Below are positions 1 through 11,380 of a stretch of 64,000 nt of DNA, in pieces; the first letter of the stretch is position 1, and each line of letters begins with the position of its first letter. A model generated the notes under the pieces. The model did no database searches. It saw nothing but the letters and a program-made list of their open reading frames with translations, and was not told where the DNA came from. This DNA comes from Ascoidea rubescens DSM 1968. Taxonomy: Eukaryota > Ascomycota > Saccharomycetes > Ascoideales > Ascoideaceae. The stretch is taken from contig NW_017962913.1 in assembly GCF_001661345.1 (NCBI RefSeq), positions 3,277,276 through 3,341,275 of the forward strand, given 5' to 3'. The translations under genes and the position numbers were made by a program.

Positions 1-209
1 TCAAAGTCAGCGGAGATGATGAAGAAACAGAAGAATGGTATGTTGCCAAACTCAAGTATGTTAAATTTCAGAATTGTAAGTCACTCAATGTTTTTATCGA
101 TGGTGAGGATGAGGATAACCACACTCTGTTGGACAAGATCTTGATAGTGGGCGTAAATGGGGAGACCAGACAGCAAGGAACCATTAGCAAGATCAGCGAA
201 GAAGAGTAG
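1..209 (+). CDS. PITH-domain protein, 3' end only
   Basis: An open frame enters from the left edge (first whole codon at 3) and ends at TAG 207-209, giving the last 68 residues of a protein. The stretch YVKFQNCKSLNVFIDGE followed by LLDKILIVGVNG matches the end of the PITH domain found in TXNL1 and PITHD1: a FQN-sL-iFv strand, an acidic loop, then a hydrophobic strand ending in G. PITH proteins associate with the 26S proteasome in animals and fission yeast. The start and any N-terminal thioredoxin domain lie outside the window, so I cannot tell a TXNL1-type from a PITHD1-type protein. Assignment rests on motif recognition only. Confidence 0.75.
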   Translation, partial: KVSGDDEETEEWYVAKLKYVKFQNCKSLNVFIDGEDEDNHTLLDKILIVGVNGETRQQGTISKISEEE

Positions 210-2384
210 GCACAAATGGTGCTCTTGATAAAGCATTGATTTGATTCAAGTAGTTTTCATTTTATTGCACAATCAGACCCCAATAGGTCTTTCTTGGTGT
301 CTGTTCTATAGAAACATGCAAAATAAATACCAGTTTAATTTACACGTGAAAACTCGCATACACATGCATCAGCGGCTGCTAATTACAAGCAGTTTATTTA
401 CGATTGCCGAGGGTATTCCGACCATCCCATTTTGCCCCAACATCTTGTGTTTATAAGCAGGATTTGTTGTTTGTGCTGCTCAAAGTGTGAGAAATACTGC
501 TGTTTCTGCTTTATTTGGGAATTTTTACAACTTTTGGCTCTAAACTGTTGGTTCGAAAAGCAGTCTAGCGATATTTCAATATATTGCTCTCAAAATACAG
601 TGTCTCTGCACAATTTTGAAATGACTTTTGTCTAGCTTCTAAAACCTAATTATCTGTCTGCAAATTTTATTGTGTAGAAACAAAAATATGACCCGCTTTA
701 TTTGTCTAGTTTGTGCTGGCACTGAATTTGGAAATGTGGTTCAGATATATTTTTATATTTGCTATATGTTCCATCAAAGATTCACATTCATTTTCTGCTT
801 TCAGATGATCAAAAACCATTGAAAATAGTATATTCATTTTGATCATCAATTTTGCTTGAAATGAAAATTTCAAGTTTTAGGTTCAGATTATTTTGTGAAG
901 ATTGATTTCAACGCCCAATTAAAAGCACAATAATAAAACCTCCCTAACTTCATAGATTTGGGAGCTACTCTATTATAGCTCAAACTGTCAAATTATCAAA
1001 TTGCCGGATTACCAGATAGATCTTGAATCGAGTGGCAAAAACGCCATAATGAAGACATGGAATATTTGGCCAAATTTCTAAAATCAACCGGGAGAGCAGT
1101 TTGATCAAAGCTATATTCTAAAATTCTTAATGGTTTGTATAAGATACATTATTTAGATTTGAAATGTTGTGAAAGATAAAGAATAGATAATAGTCCAACA
1201 CAGCTCAAGACTATTTCAACTTCGTGAGAAAACTTTATATATTTTCAGACTCCGAGCAATTGTAAATATAAACCTAGTAAAGGCATACTCAATAGACATA
1301 AAATCCAACGCAAAATAGATAAAAGTGTGCTATCGAATATAGTTGTCAATTTGATCTCGAGTTACTGTGATTGTGATGAGAATGAAGACCTTCTGCCGAT
1401 TTTATTCTTCACGCCCAAAGCAATAATTGCAATCCTCAAAATATCTCCAATAACAGGATTAAAAGCTAGTCACAGAAATCAATATTCTCCAATAAGATAT
1501 ATTTCACTTCGCTCTCCTGCAGTTCCTTTTTTAAAAATGCCCATGAATCTGTTGACCAGAACAAATATAGAGAAAAAAGCAGATACTATCGTTTTCCAAT
1601 GGTGGTTTTTTCTCACTTTAGCCATCAGATTAAGGAAAATAAAACAAGAAATACTGGTTTGATAACAATCTTGATGTCATCAAATTGAATTATACCTTTG
1701 AGAATATATTTAAACACAGAACTGTGCTATTTATCAATAATATGTTACTCTAAAGCCAATATCAGCCAGTTTAGACAAATTTCACATCAAAGCATGGGCT
1801 CCTTCACTCCATTTTTTGCCAGCTGGATGAATAATATGTGCTTTATCTTTTTTGATGTTACCATATTATCTCAAATAGTTGCTGCTGTTCAATAGAATGT
1901 ATTCTTTGTCAAATACTGAACATTCAGGCTTATAAATACTAACAATTTTTTTAGCAAATGGAAATAATTACGTTTTTCTGTTGTATTTTTTTGACAACAA
2001 AATCAATCTAACGGTTTGATTACTTGCTGTTAATATTAAAAAACAATTTCAAATTCAATCTTAAGCCCAATTTCAAGTTCAAATTATTGTTGATCTATTT
2101 TGAGTCATTCTCTGAAGGTTTATCTAGAAAAAACTCAAATTTATATTGATAGTAATAACCAATTTAGTAGTAATCTTTGTGGCACTGTTGTTTATTATTG
2201 ATTTCAGAAAAATTATTCTGTTTTGATCAAAAAATCAATTGTTTTAGTTTCCTTAGTTTTTCTATTTTAAAAACAAAAAATTACTTACTAGGTGGAATTA
2301 ATTCATTATAACTGGTTCCAAGGGTTACATTTCTCCAAAATCTAAAAATTTAAAAAAAAAATAATACTTTTGCTGCAATAATTG
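210..2384. other. Gene-poor AT-rich stretch
   Basis: No convincing gene is visible. The longest open stretch, 1327-1662 on the plus strand (111 codons), lacks an ATG near its start and matches nothing I recognise; it may be another decayed remnant. The rest has frequent stops in all frames. Confidence 0.5.
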
Positions 2385-2640
2385 TTAATTAATCTTAAAA
2401 ATAACACACATTTTTACCTTAGATATTTTTGCTTTTTGATATGGATACATAGTAATTTGTTGGATTTTATGAATAATCCCTTTATATGATTCACCATCAG
2501 CTGAAACAAAATTAGTATTCAATTCATTGTCTATCATGATTTCATTCAATTTTTCAAAATATAATTAAAGCTCTAATTTGCAAGTTCTCAATGTTTTACC
2601 TATTCAATCGACAAGATTCTGGTTCAGCATCATATTAATA
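2385..2640 (-). pseudogene. Decayed coding remnant
   Basis: Read leftwards, the minus strand has an uninterrupted frame of about 60 codons ending at TAA 2385-2387. It includes ADGESYKGIIHKIQQ and MYPYQKAKISKVK, a residue mix unlike random AT-rich translation. Upstream the same frame continues (MMLNQNLVD, then KTLRTCKLEL) but is broken by TGA and TAA. I do not recognise the family. The pattern is that of an old gene with in-frame stops rather than an intact small gene. Confidence 0.4.
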
Positions 2641-4320
2641 ATGATTATCATAATAATATCCAAAATTATAAACTCAAAAAGCCCAAGTACCTGAGAAAAC
2701 CAAGAAATTAATTGAAGATGGTTTTGCTATATTATTAATTTTTTTTTTTTTCAAATTAATATCATTTGATGAAATAACTAAACCCATTGAAATTCTCCAA
2801 CAATTCGGTTAAAGTGAGCTATTGGAATAATTAACTGAAACCACACCTTTTACCATAGGGCATATATTACGACGAATTCTGTCATCCAGCGAGAACTAAA
2901 AATCTTTTTGATTAATCAATACTTATTTTATTTTCCTGACCCGAATAAAGTTACTTAGCAAAACATTTTGTCATTAACATCAACTTGGGTAATCTAAGGT
3001 TAATAGTTGATATGGATTTTTCAATTTATTAGTGCTTGATATAGAAGCTGTATTTTATCTTAATGCTTGTTGGACCAGATGGAATAAACAAAAGAAAACA
3101 CCAAAGCTTACAAATCAATGATGGTTTTAGCCACTAGTGGAGTAATCCGAGCATATTTTGTAACTTAGCAGTGAGATTTTCAAAACAACTTTTGGTTGTT
3201 TATTGAAGCTAAAATGTTTATGGGGAAACTGAATGCAAATTGGGTGGTTACTTTGAGGTATTAGATTAAGCATTTCAATATCCATTTTATATGTCAAAGT
3301 CGGTTTCTGTTGATTTAACTGCGGAGTATTTTTGTGTCCAAATTGATATTATTATATTCAAAGTGAGTCAGAAAAGATATTTATTTATGCTTTTATCATG
3401 CAAATTTAGCAATTGATTAAATTTTTTGCCTTTTTTTCATTTGTGTTTAAACAGATTAAATATGCTAAAATTTTTTTGGTTTTCAATCACAATGCCAACT
3501 CAAAATAAATTAAATAACATTTTTGAGCTAGTTTTGGGCTAGTTTTGGGCTAGTTTTCATCAATCAACTTTTGCGAAACAGTTTATTTTGATTAATTTCT
3601 CTGAGTTTGTTTTGTTGATTCAGTGTTTTTCGACCTATCATTTAAAATTATTGTTGATACATTCATTTCAGAGAAAGTTTGTTTTCTTTTACTTGTCTCA
3701 TAAAATTGTATTTGGGATATTTTACATGTTTTATAATTATTTTTGGGTATTATTATCAATTAAAAATTACTAGAGTAATTAATTCAATAAGGACTATTTC
3801 ACTGAAACTTAATTAGGAGGAACCTATTTATACAAGGTTTATTTATACAAAACTTATTAATTTACAGGTTATTTATCTAAGGTTTATCTTGTTTTTCTGT
3901 TGCAGTTTATGGACTAGAAAATTGATATGAATTCTGTACTTTGTTTATCAATAATTTGGTTATGGTGATTAGGATAATCGGTTTTATTGTATTTAATTAA
4001 ATGATATTAGAAAATTCATTTTCTTATGAGGTTTTAGAATTCAAAGCTAGAGGCAAATGTTTTTATTGGACTAGCCATTAAATCTTGCTAGGTTTTTCTT
4101 TGATTGATTAATTTTCTTTTTCTTAGAAAAAGAACAAAAAATAAGAAAATCAAAAGTGAAACATTTTAACAGATAAAAAGCATAGATATTTTCTTTTGTT
4201 TTTTCAAATTGTTTCTCTGCTAGTTCAAATGGTTTTAAATTTCTCCTTATCTATTTTGTCTATAAATATTGCAAAATCTCCCTCTTTTTTTTTATATTGA
4301 ATTGCACCAAAATATTTCTA
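2641..4320. other. AT-rich intergenic stretch
   Basis: No gene is supported. The only clear structure is a 12-bp tandem repeat at 3527-3559. An open stretch at 3588-3773 is mostly T-rich codons (F, L, Y, I) and is probably chance. Confidence 0.5.
3527..3559. repeat. 12-bp tandem repeat, about 2.75 copies
   Basis: The unit GCTAGTTTTGGG is repeated head to tail twice, followed by a partial third copy. It lies in gene-poor DNA. Confidence 0.9.
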
Positions 4321-5169
4321 ATGGCTCATTATTTAAAGATGGTTAAACTTAACAGCAGAAACATCAAAACCACTAGGTCTGAAGATAAAATTTCAATTTC
4401 ATTAAATCATACATCTAATGACCAGGGATTTTATAAATCTAATAAAAAATTTTGTTGTTTTTCCTGTGATTATTTAACTTCATATTTCAAAAATATTAAG
4501 TATCACATTATTATTCACACTTTGCCTTTATACGGATTTTGCTCAGAAGCCCAATCAAGATTAAATTATTTATATCCTGTGGTTTAAAAAAATTTTTCCT
4601 AACCTTTATCTCGATCACTTCCAATCAACCCCTACAGTTTCAAACAAGTTAACCAAAAATTATTTTTTTCATAGCATGGACATATAGGCACATATTTTAT
4701 TTATATTGGTGATTATGTTAATATAAAAAGAGGAATCTGTTCTAAGAGATCTATTCCTATGTACGTTGGTGTTGATTACAAAGCCCATCAATTTGTCGTA
4801 CTTTATGCGAGTGATCTTTTGAAACCAATTACATCTTTTTGTCGTAATGATTTTTGTGTAAATTTTGGTAGTTTTTTGTGATAGTTTTGTTGGTCCTTAT
4901 TCTAACTCTTTTGGTTTTCCTATTCGTGCTCACATTAGTCTTCCTTTTACTCTTCCTATTAGTCTTCCTATTCATTATCCTATAAGTTTCCCTATTTATG
5001 GTTCTATTAGTCTTCCTCCTTTTAGTATGTCCATGCCCATTGGTACTCCTATTAGCTATTTTACTAACTATAGTGTTGACCATAGCACTGCTCACTATTT
5101 TGATAATTATGCCGGCAATAATAGTGATATTTCTGACAGTGATTCTAATAATGTTTCCGACAGTTAGTA
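4321..5169 (+). pseudogene. Degraded gene with a C2H2-like motif
   Basis: An ATG at 4321 opens an 88-codon frame ending at TAA 4585-4587. It contains a C-x2-C-x12-H-x3-H pattern (CFSCDY...KYHIIIH), a plausible but imperfect C2H2 zinc finger because the usual aromatic residue after the second Cys is missing. The same frame continues beyond that stop with further stops (TAA near 4600, TAG near 4672). A long coding-like run follows, with PMYVGVDYKAHQFVVLYASD, to TGA 4879-4881. Removing one T from the T6 run just before that stop would join it to the next frame. That frame holds proline/serine/isoleucine repeats and an acidic serine-rich tail ending near 5169. I read this as one decayed gene; family unknown. 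Confidence 0.5.
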
Positions 5170-5876
5170 TACCAAATATGCTACCATTTATTGTAATTTT
5201 CTCAACTTTTTCAATTGATTGAAATTTGGTCAATAAATTTTTATAACTTTTTTTTCTTTATTGATTCATAAATAGTACTGAATTAATTTTTTATGCGATT
5301 TTTTTAGTAAATAATACCTTATCTGTTCCAGGATTTTAATATAACTATGGTTTGAATCTGATTAAAATTAATATCCAAAATTGAATCTTCAAATCGAATC
5401 TTCAAATTGAGTCTTCAAATCACTTATTGTAAAGCCAAAAAAAAAGCGTACTAAAGCTGTAATGGTTTATTTCAAATACAAAATTGTGAGTATTTCATTT
5501 TTATTTCAGAATAGTAATATTTAACATTGATCAAACTGACATTTATTAAAAAAAGTATGAGGTAAATATAGTATTTTTCATAGCTTTTAGTTGATTAGCT
5601 ATAAGCCGAGATGGCCTCGGAAGCAGATTTATATTAAAATGTATGGCAACGAAATATTTTGCCAGTGTTTTAATAACCATAAATTTATAATATTATTTGA
5701 ATTTAAATAAATAAGTATCATTGAGAGTATTATTTGAACAATAATAAATTAATTTTTTCAACTTTAAATTCATACTATTTTCAGTATTTATATGAAGTCT
5801 AGCCCGAAAGATGATAATTATTTAGTGATTAACTTTTCACACTTAATGGTATTTTGATTAGAACATATAAACTATT
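5170..5876. other. AT-rich stretch with no supported gene
   Basis: Short coding-like scraps occur, for example MKSSPKDDNYLVINFSHLM near 5790 on the plus strand, but nothing of gene length. Confidence 0.45.
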
Positions 5877-6086
5877 TTTGACAATTGGAAGGGGAAAGGA
5901 TATAAAAAAAGCCCCAAAAAACTTGAAATGCTTTTTTTGAATCAAACTAACCAAAATAACTTTTTAGAATACTGAATAAAGAAGATATATGACTTATTTA
6001 TACTTTCTAGAATCCGTGATGGTTATTGTGAGTTAGTTTATGTGCTAGACTTGATCAAAATGAGGTTAGAAAGTATATTCAAATAA
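5877..6086 (+). pseudogene. Decayed coding remnant with one in-frame stop
   Basis: One plus-strand frame runs from DNWKGKGYKK near 5877 to TAA 6084-6086. It is interrupted only by TGA 5973-5975. The second half contains RIRDGYCELVYVLDLIKM, which looks like real protein. No family recognised and no start codon assigned. Confidence 0.4.
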
Positions 6087-6225
6087 AATTTCATGATAAG
6101 AAATAAATAGAAAGCTAAAATTCATGATTTTGTTTTACTCTATAACAAAAAAAGAATTGATGGTCAAAAATATTATTCAGTTCGATCAATAAGTTGTATC
6201 AATATCTGTGTATCAATATATCTTC

Positions 6226-6580
6226 AGTTGATACTTCAGGAGCTTCCACTAATCTATGAATGATACCCCAGAAATATCAGACCAGTTGTTGAATCCATAG
6301 TCTCAGCTGCGTTAGCTCTACATATTACAGTTTCTTTTCATCAACGACCTCTTCAGCTGCAATTGAAGGACAATGCCAACATACTTTGATGACATGATGG
6401 TGTATTGTTACTAAGTCTACAAACCCAACCCACTACAAGACACTTGTAGTGACAATTTCTCAAAAAGACAGTTCTTATTCAACAGATAAACCAGTCTTCA
6501 GTCTTCAGATCCAGTTCTTGATAGCATTAAGATCAAATCAATCGATATCAGTCCTCCATAATAAACATACATTCTGAAGA
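6226..6580 (-). repeat. 355-bp dispersed repeat, copy A
   Basis: The reverse complement of this block appears identical over its full length to 29051-29405. Outside those limits the two loci diverge at once. One end reads TCTTCAGAATG and the other, in the same sense, ends CCTGAAGTATCAACT, so the termini are weakly inverted. I see no obvious target-site duplication and no open frame of note. It could be a MITE-like non-autonomous element or a solo LTR; the ends do not clearly show TG...CA. The identity implies recent duplication or gene conversion. Confidence 0.85.
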
Positions 6581-7260
6581 AAAGGGTATTTATTAACAAT
6601 AAGTGTTTATCCGGATATGTACACTATCGGATAAATATCTGTACAATGTGCATTTTTATGCATTTTTATGCACAATAATTGCAATTGAACAGGAAGATTT
6701 ACAATAGGCCTTACAACAGCTTTTCAAAAACTACATATCTTTATTATGAATATAGTTACTAGTATAAATCAAAAATAGCTCGTTTTTTCTGAATTTGACT
6801 TAAATGATCAAAAGATATTTAGTTGATACTTTAATATTATTGACAGCATTTCGCAAAGCGAGCGTGTAATATTGCCTGAGATATGAATGTGTTAGTACTT
6901 CAGGTATAGGAAGCTGGCATTGAACTAGAATTCTCGCTGTTTCCTAAACGCTTTTCGTTAGAAAAAGTCTCTTGGGCTCAGTGCTTGAAGCTGCTCTTCT
7001 TTCATGGGTATCCAATCTCTATCCACAACGTCGTTGGAGCTGAAGAAAAAGAAGCACGCTTAGCTGACTCAGCAGTGCCAGTACCATCCAGCTGGTTCTG
7101 CCCGCAACACGAGTCTATTTCCACACAAGCTTCAACTGCTTTTGCTTCTCTCTCAGCAACTATCAACATCTCAGGGGCACAAGAATCTGTTTTCTAGTCA
7201 AGTTTTTTAAGAATCATCTAGTTTATACTTTTGTTGTTTAACCGAAACACTGCTTTCAAA
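6581..7260. promoter_or_regulatory. Upstream region of NPL4
   Basis: AT-rich to about 6840, then increasingly GC-rich and pyrimidine-rich up to the NPL4 start. An open stretch at 6985-7197 begins with TTG and has no similarity I recognise; I treat it as non-coding promoter or leader DNA. Confidence 0.5.
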
Positions 7261-9178
7261 ATGGTATGTTATTTGCCGGAACTGTTATTGTTCACCTCAT
7301 TTTTCAAAGAGGCAAATTGGTTCTGTGGATTATTGGAAGTATTTTGTTCACTAACAAAAATTGGAAATGTTTTTCGAAAATTGTTAATCAGATTTTACGT
7401 TTTAGAACCAAGGTTGGTATGCTTAGAGTAGAAGCTAAAGAAGATCAACATTTATTGTCTGTCTTGGAACAGTTGTCACCAAAATTACCTAAAAATGTTG
7501 ATTTCTCTTCTTTGGAACTATCTGAAAAGCCAACATCAGATGAGATTTCCATTTCAAGTTTATCAGAAAAAACCTGTTCTCAATTGGGTTTAAAGTATGT
7601 TTATTTTTCTTTAACTATATGTTTTTCCAATATTTATTGTTATTTTGGCAATTTCTAACCTTTTGTTTTTATTTTAGACATGGTTCCTTATTATATCTAT
7701 CTTATTCCACAACAGATGACCAATCCACTCTGTCTTCCACATCACCAGCTATGAAATCATCTCTACCAAATAATAATATATCAGGCCCGAAACCTGTTGA
7801 ACAATTACCAATCGACGATAAATATGACAAGGTGGATGGCTACATAAAGAGAAAGCGTTCAACATTTTGTAGACATTCTGATAAAGGGATGTGTGAGTAT
7901 TGTTCCCCCTTGCCTCCTTGGGATAAGCAATATAGGGAAGAACATGCCATTAAGCACATGTCTTTTCAATCTTTTATTAAACAATCGAATGAGTCTACCA
8001 ATAAGAAGTCTTCTTCTGCATCATATATCTCTCCAATTAATGAATCTTCTTTCATTGTTGACAAAAATTGCAGAAATGGTCATCTACCATGGCCAAAGGG
8101 TATTTGCTCCAAATGTCAACCGTCTGCCATAACTTTACAACAACAAGAGTTTCGTTTAGTAGACCATTTGGAATTTGCACATTCTCAAATAGTTAATAAT
8201 TTTATTGAAAGTTGGAGAATAACAGGCAAACAAAGATTTGGATATTTATACGGTACTTATGAAGAATATGAAGAAGTCCCTTTAGGTGTTAAAGGTGTTG
8301 TTCAAGTCATTTATGAACCAACACAACAAAATGAAGACGATGGGCTAATTGTTGATATAAATTGGGAAAATGAGACAAAAATTGATTCTTTAGCCAAAAA
8401 ATTCGGGCTACAAAAAATTGGTATGATTTTCACTGATTTAACTGATGCAGGTAATAACGATGGCACTGTTTTCTGTAAACGAAATAAAGATACATTTTTC
8501 TTATCTTCATTGGAAGTTATACTAGCTGCAACTTTACAAAATAAAAACAAAAACCCTTGCAAATGGTCAGATTCTGGTAGATTTTCCTCCAAGTTTGTGA
8601 CTTGTGTTATATCTGGTAATGAAAAGGGAGATATTGATATATCATCTTATCAAGTTTCACAAGATGCTGAAGCATTAGTTGAAGCTGATATAATATGCGG
8701 GTCATCTCATCCCTCAATGGCATACATCAATGACACCAATTCCGAAAGATATGTACCAGAAATCTTTTACAGAATGAGAAATGAATATAATATTTTGGTG
8801 AAAAAAAATGCTAAACCTGCATTTCCAGTTGATTTTCTTTTAGTCACACTAAGTCATGGTTTTCCTCAAGCTCCTAAACCATTATTTAAATGTGAGAAAA
8901 TATTTCCAATTGAAAATAGATCTTCAATGGGTGCATCACAGGATATTAGTTCTGTTAAAAGGCATTTGGGTATTAAAGGTTTTGAAAATAGTGAAGAATA
9001 TATAAAGTATTTATCTGATTTCCATCTATTGGGATATTTGTTTACATTGGGAGTTTTAAATGAAGAAGAGAAGGATTTGATTGTTAAAGTTATTGTTAAG
9101 GATGATATGTTAGATATTTATACACTTTTGGATAAGCCTGGTTGGAAAACCTTAATTACGCTATTAAATGAAATCTGA
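7261..9178 (+). CDS. NPL4: Nuclear protein localization 4 (Cdc48 cofactor), two introns
   Basis: Npl4 pairs with Ufd1 to recruit Cdc48/p97 to ubiquitinated substrates in ERAD and proteasomal degradation. The gene is best read as join(7261-7263, 7392-7594, 7678-9178), 568 codons plus stop; S. cerevisiae Npl4 is 580. Exon 1 is only the ATG. GTATGT follows at once, with CACTAAC near 7350 and the acceptor at 7391. Intron 2 starts GTATGT at 7595 and has TTCTAAC and an acceptor ending at 7677. Splicing yields an N-terminal ubiquitin-like domain starting MILRFRTKVGMLRV and joins QLGLK to HGSLLYLSY, as in the family. Zinc-binding segments follow: FCRHSDKGMCEYC, then a CRNGH...CSKC cluster. The large NPL4 (MPN-like) domain comes after these. 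Ubx2, its ERAD partner, is encoded near the other end of the window. Confidence 0.95.
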
Positions 9179-9515
9179 AGATAGAAAATTATAATTATTA
9201 GAGGATGGACTGGATTAAATCTTAGGAAATTATAAAACTTGAAAGTTAAAAATTGAAGGAAGAAATAAAGAGGTCTTAGCGAGTGATTATAACAACTTTA
9301 TGCAATATATCTATTTGTTCTAATAAAAGAGGAAAAGAAAAATAAGATGTTGAAGAAAAAGAAAAAGAAAAAGAAATAAAGAATTGAATATATCATTTAT
9401 GGAATTATTAATTATCCTAGATTAATTTGATTGACTTATTTTATAGGAGAGTAATTTAAATAAATTTATATAGATTCATTTATAATTTGAATTATTACAG
9501 TTTAAATGATTGATA
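9179..9515. other. Convergent 3' region between NPL4 and LIP5
   Basis: AT-rich and purine-rich with short A-rich runs. It presumably holds both 3' UTRs and polyadenylation signals. No gene seen. Confidence 0.6.
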
Positions 9516-10793
9516 TTATAGTTTATTAGATAAATTATGGGAATTAAATCTTGAATTAGATTCCAATTTTCTTTTTCTTAATACATTTTCAATAAAAAAT
9601 TCACCAGCTCTATAACTACTTCTAACTAAGGGACCAGAAGAACATAATAGAAAGCCATATTCATCTTCAGCAACTGTTTTCCAGTATTCAAATTTTTCAG
9701 GTTTTATATAATCAACAACTTTCATGTGTCTTTTTGTTGGTCTCATATATTGACCAAAAGTAACAATATCACATTTGATGTCCTTCAAATCGGATAAAGT
9801 TTGCCTAATTTGAGCATCAGACTCACCCAAACCCAACATTAAAGATGTTTTTGTTATAATGTTTGGATTTGATGATTTAGCATGATTTAGTACCGATAAG
9901 GATTGCCTATATGTTGCTCTTCTGTCTCTGACAAAGGGAGTGAGTTCTTCAACAGTTTCTAAGTTGTGGGAGTACACATCCAAACCTGATAGCGCCATTT
10001 TTTGGACTTGAAGCAAATCTCCTTGAAAGTCTCCACTAAGACATTCAATAAGAATTTCTTTATTGTTTTTTATTAGTGATCTCTGTTTAGTTAATTGAAT
10101 AGTTTTAATCAAGTGGGAAGCACCTCCATCGGGCAAATCATCTCTATCAACAGTAGTTAAAACAACATAACCAAGTCCCCATCTGGAGATTGCCTCACTA
10201 ACGTTATCAGGTTCGTTTTGATCCAAAGAACTTGGAGCTCTATTAGTCTTAACGGAACAAAATCTACAACCTCTGGTACATGTATCCCCCATAAGCATTA
10301 TTGTTGCAGTGCTCGTTTTGGAAGAGCCACCACCCCAACATTCACCTATGTTGGGACATTTGGCCTCAACACAAACAGTTGATAGTTTTAATTCTTTAAT
10401 ATCGTTCTTAACTTTGGTAAAGTTTTTGCCTTTTGGAATGGGCACCTTTAACCATTTAGGAAGCTTATTTAACTTATTGACATTTTCAGATAAATTCAAA
10501 GCCCTTGCTTTCTCTATAGGATCCAAATAAAAGGAAGAAGCAGTTCCCTTTAAAAAATCATCAAATGATGGGCCATCATTTAGTTTTCTTGAAAAATCCC
10601 TTGTTCTTCTCGATTTTTCGATCGCATCAGTAGCAATTGGTATCGGATCAGAAGAATTGAACTTCGAAACAGGAACATCAGCCAAAGTATTGAGACTGTT
10701 CTTCACAGGCGAGGAACTTATCAATCTGATAGAAGGGTGGGAGGCCTTTGGGAGAAAATGAGGAAGTGACTTTGAAGGGATGAACATTGTCAT
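9516..10793 (-). CDS. LIP5: Lipoyl synthase, mitochondrial
   Basis: Radical-SAM enzyme that inserts two sulfurs into protein-bound octanoyl groups, making the lipoyl cofactor of PDH, KGDH and the glycine cleavage system in mitochondria. I chose the ATG at 10793 ([10 protein letters not shown]..., 425 aa), because the 16 residues upstream in the frame are poor targeting sequence; the second Met two codons on is also possible. Residues 1-90 are basic and Ser-rich, as expected for import. The auxiliary cluster cysteines are C141, C146 and C152 ([12 protein letters not shown]). The radical-SAM CxxxCxxC is C172, C176 and C179 (CTRGCRFC). The C-terminal SSYRAGE segment holds the conserved RSSY serine. 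It supplies the cofactor for the complex whose E1 alpha is PDA1, encoded 6 kb away. Confidence 0.97.
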   Translation of the reverse strand: MTMFIPSKSLPHFLPKASHPSIRLISSSPVKNSLNTLADVPVSKFNSSDPIPIATDAIEKSRRTRDFSRKLNDGPSFDDFLKGTASSFYLDPIEKARALNLSENVNKLNKLPKWLKVPIPKGKNFTKVKNDIKELKLSTVCVEAKCPNIGECWGGGSSKTSTATIMLMGDTCTRGCRFCSVKTNRAPSSLDQNEPDNVSEAISRWGLGYVVLTTVDRDDLPDGGASHLIKTIQLTKQRSLIKNNKEILIECLSGDFQGDLLQVQKMALSGLDVYSHNLETVEELTPFVRDRRATYRQSLSVLNHAKSSNPNIITKTSLMLGLGESDAQIRQTLSDLKDIKCDIVTFGQYMRPTKRHMKVVDYIKPEKFEYWKTVAEDEYGFLLCSSGPLVRSSYRAGEFFIENVLRKRKLESNSRFNSHNLSNKL

Positions 10794-11380
10794 GGAATAG
10801 TGAATTTGAGGGCAGCAACGAAAAGCCAGCACAATGAACAAAAAATAGAATGCAATACAATAAAATACCCAAGAAGCAGCGATATCAGGAAAATGCGACC
10901 TAGCGACACCAACAATGTCGACTCATCTATTGATCAATCAGCTCCAGATAGGATTTTGACACACAGGAAGCGAATCTGAAGCACCGGCTTTTTATGACTC
11001 GGGCCACCACCCTTTGACTCGGGAGCAAAGAGCACAAAAACCACATTCACGGTTCGAAAGAAACACGCAGCTAATGAGAAGATGTGCATTATTCAGCAGT
11101 GTCTAACACGTGATTCAGATTAGTGAGAAATGAGCTAATGTTAGTAGATTAGGTAATTGCAAGATTTATCCAGACTGGTGGTTTGACGTACTATTGTGTA
11201 CTTATCTGTGTCTTTTGCAGGTCATCCACAAAGTTCCTCTTATCTGGATATATTTCATGCAGAACGTGATAGGCTGGAAATGTTATTATATCTTCAGAAA
11301 ACAACGGAAGTGACTGAAAAATTTAGAGATATTCTTCGACAACACCAAAGTTTCCTCACAATGCTCACAATAAGTGAAGA
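10794..11380. promoter_or_regulatory. Divergent promoter of LIP5 and the 11381 gene
   Basis: Roughly 10880-11100 is clearly richer in G+C than the flanking genes. A CACGTG E-box lies at 11107-11112. A short open stretch at 11196-11402 overlaps the next gene in another frame and is not supported. Confidence 0.55.
11107..11112. promoter_or_regulatory. CACGTG E-box
   Basis: Palindromic core of the Cbf1/Tye7-type bHLH site in the shared LIP5/11381 promoter. Sequence match only. Confidence 0.35.

Noticed and set aside
4829-5233. 134-codon minus-strand frame with NRKTNRK repeats
   Set aside because: It is the antisense of a degenerate repeat; the plus-strand frame has better coding character and connects to upstream coding sequence.
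6226-6580. Calling the 355-bp repeat a solo LTR
   Set aside because: Ends do not clearly read TG...CA, no target duplication seen and no internal retroelement in the window; left as unclassified.
7392-9178. Evidence for CUG reassigned to serine (a CTG inside a Ser-rich stretch of NPL4)
   Set aside because: Single position in a variable region; CTG in SEC17 (FFRLF) and in SEC72 (NNLML) fits leucine better. Undecided from this window.
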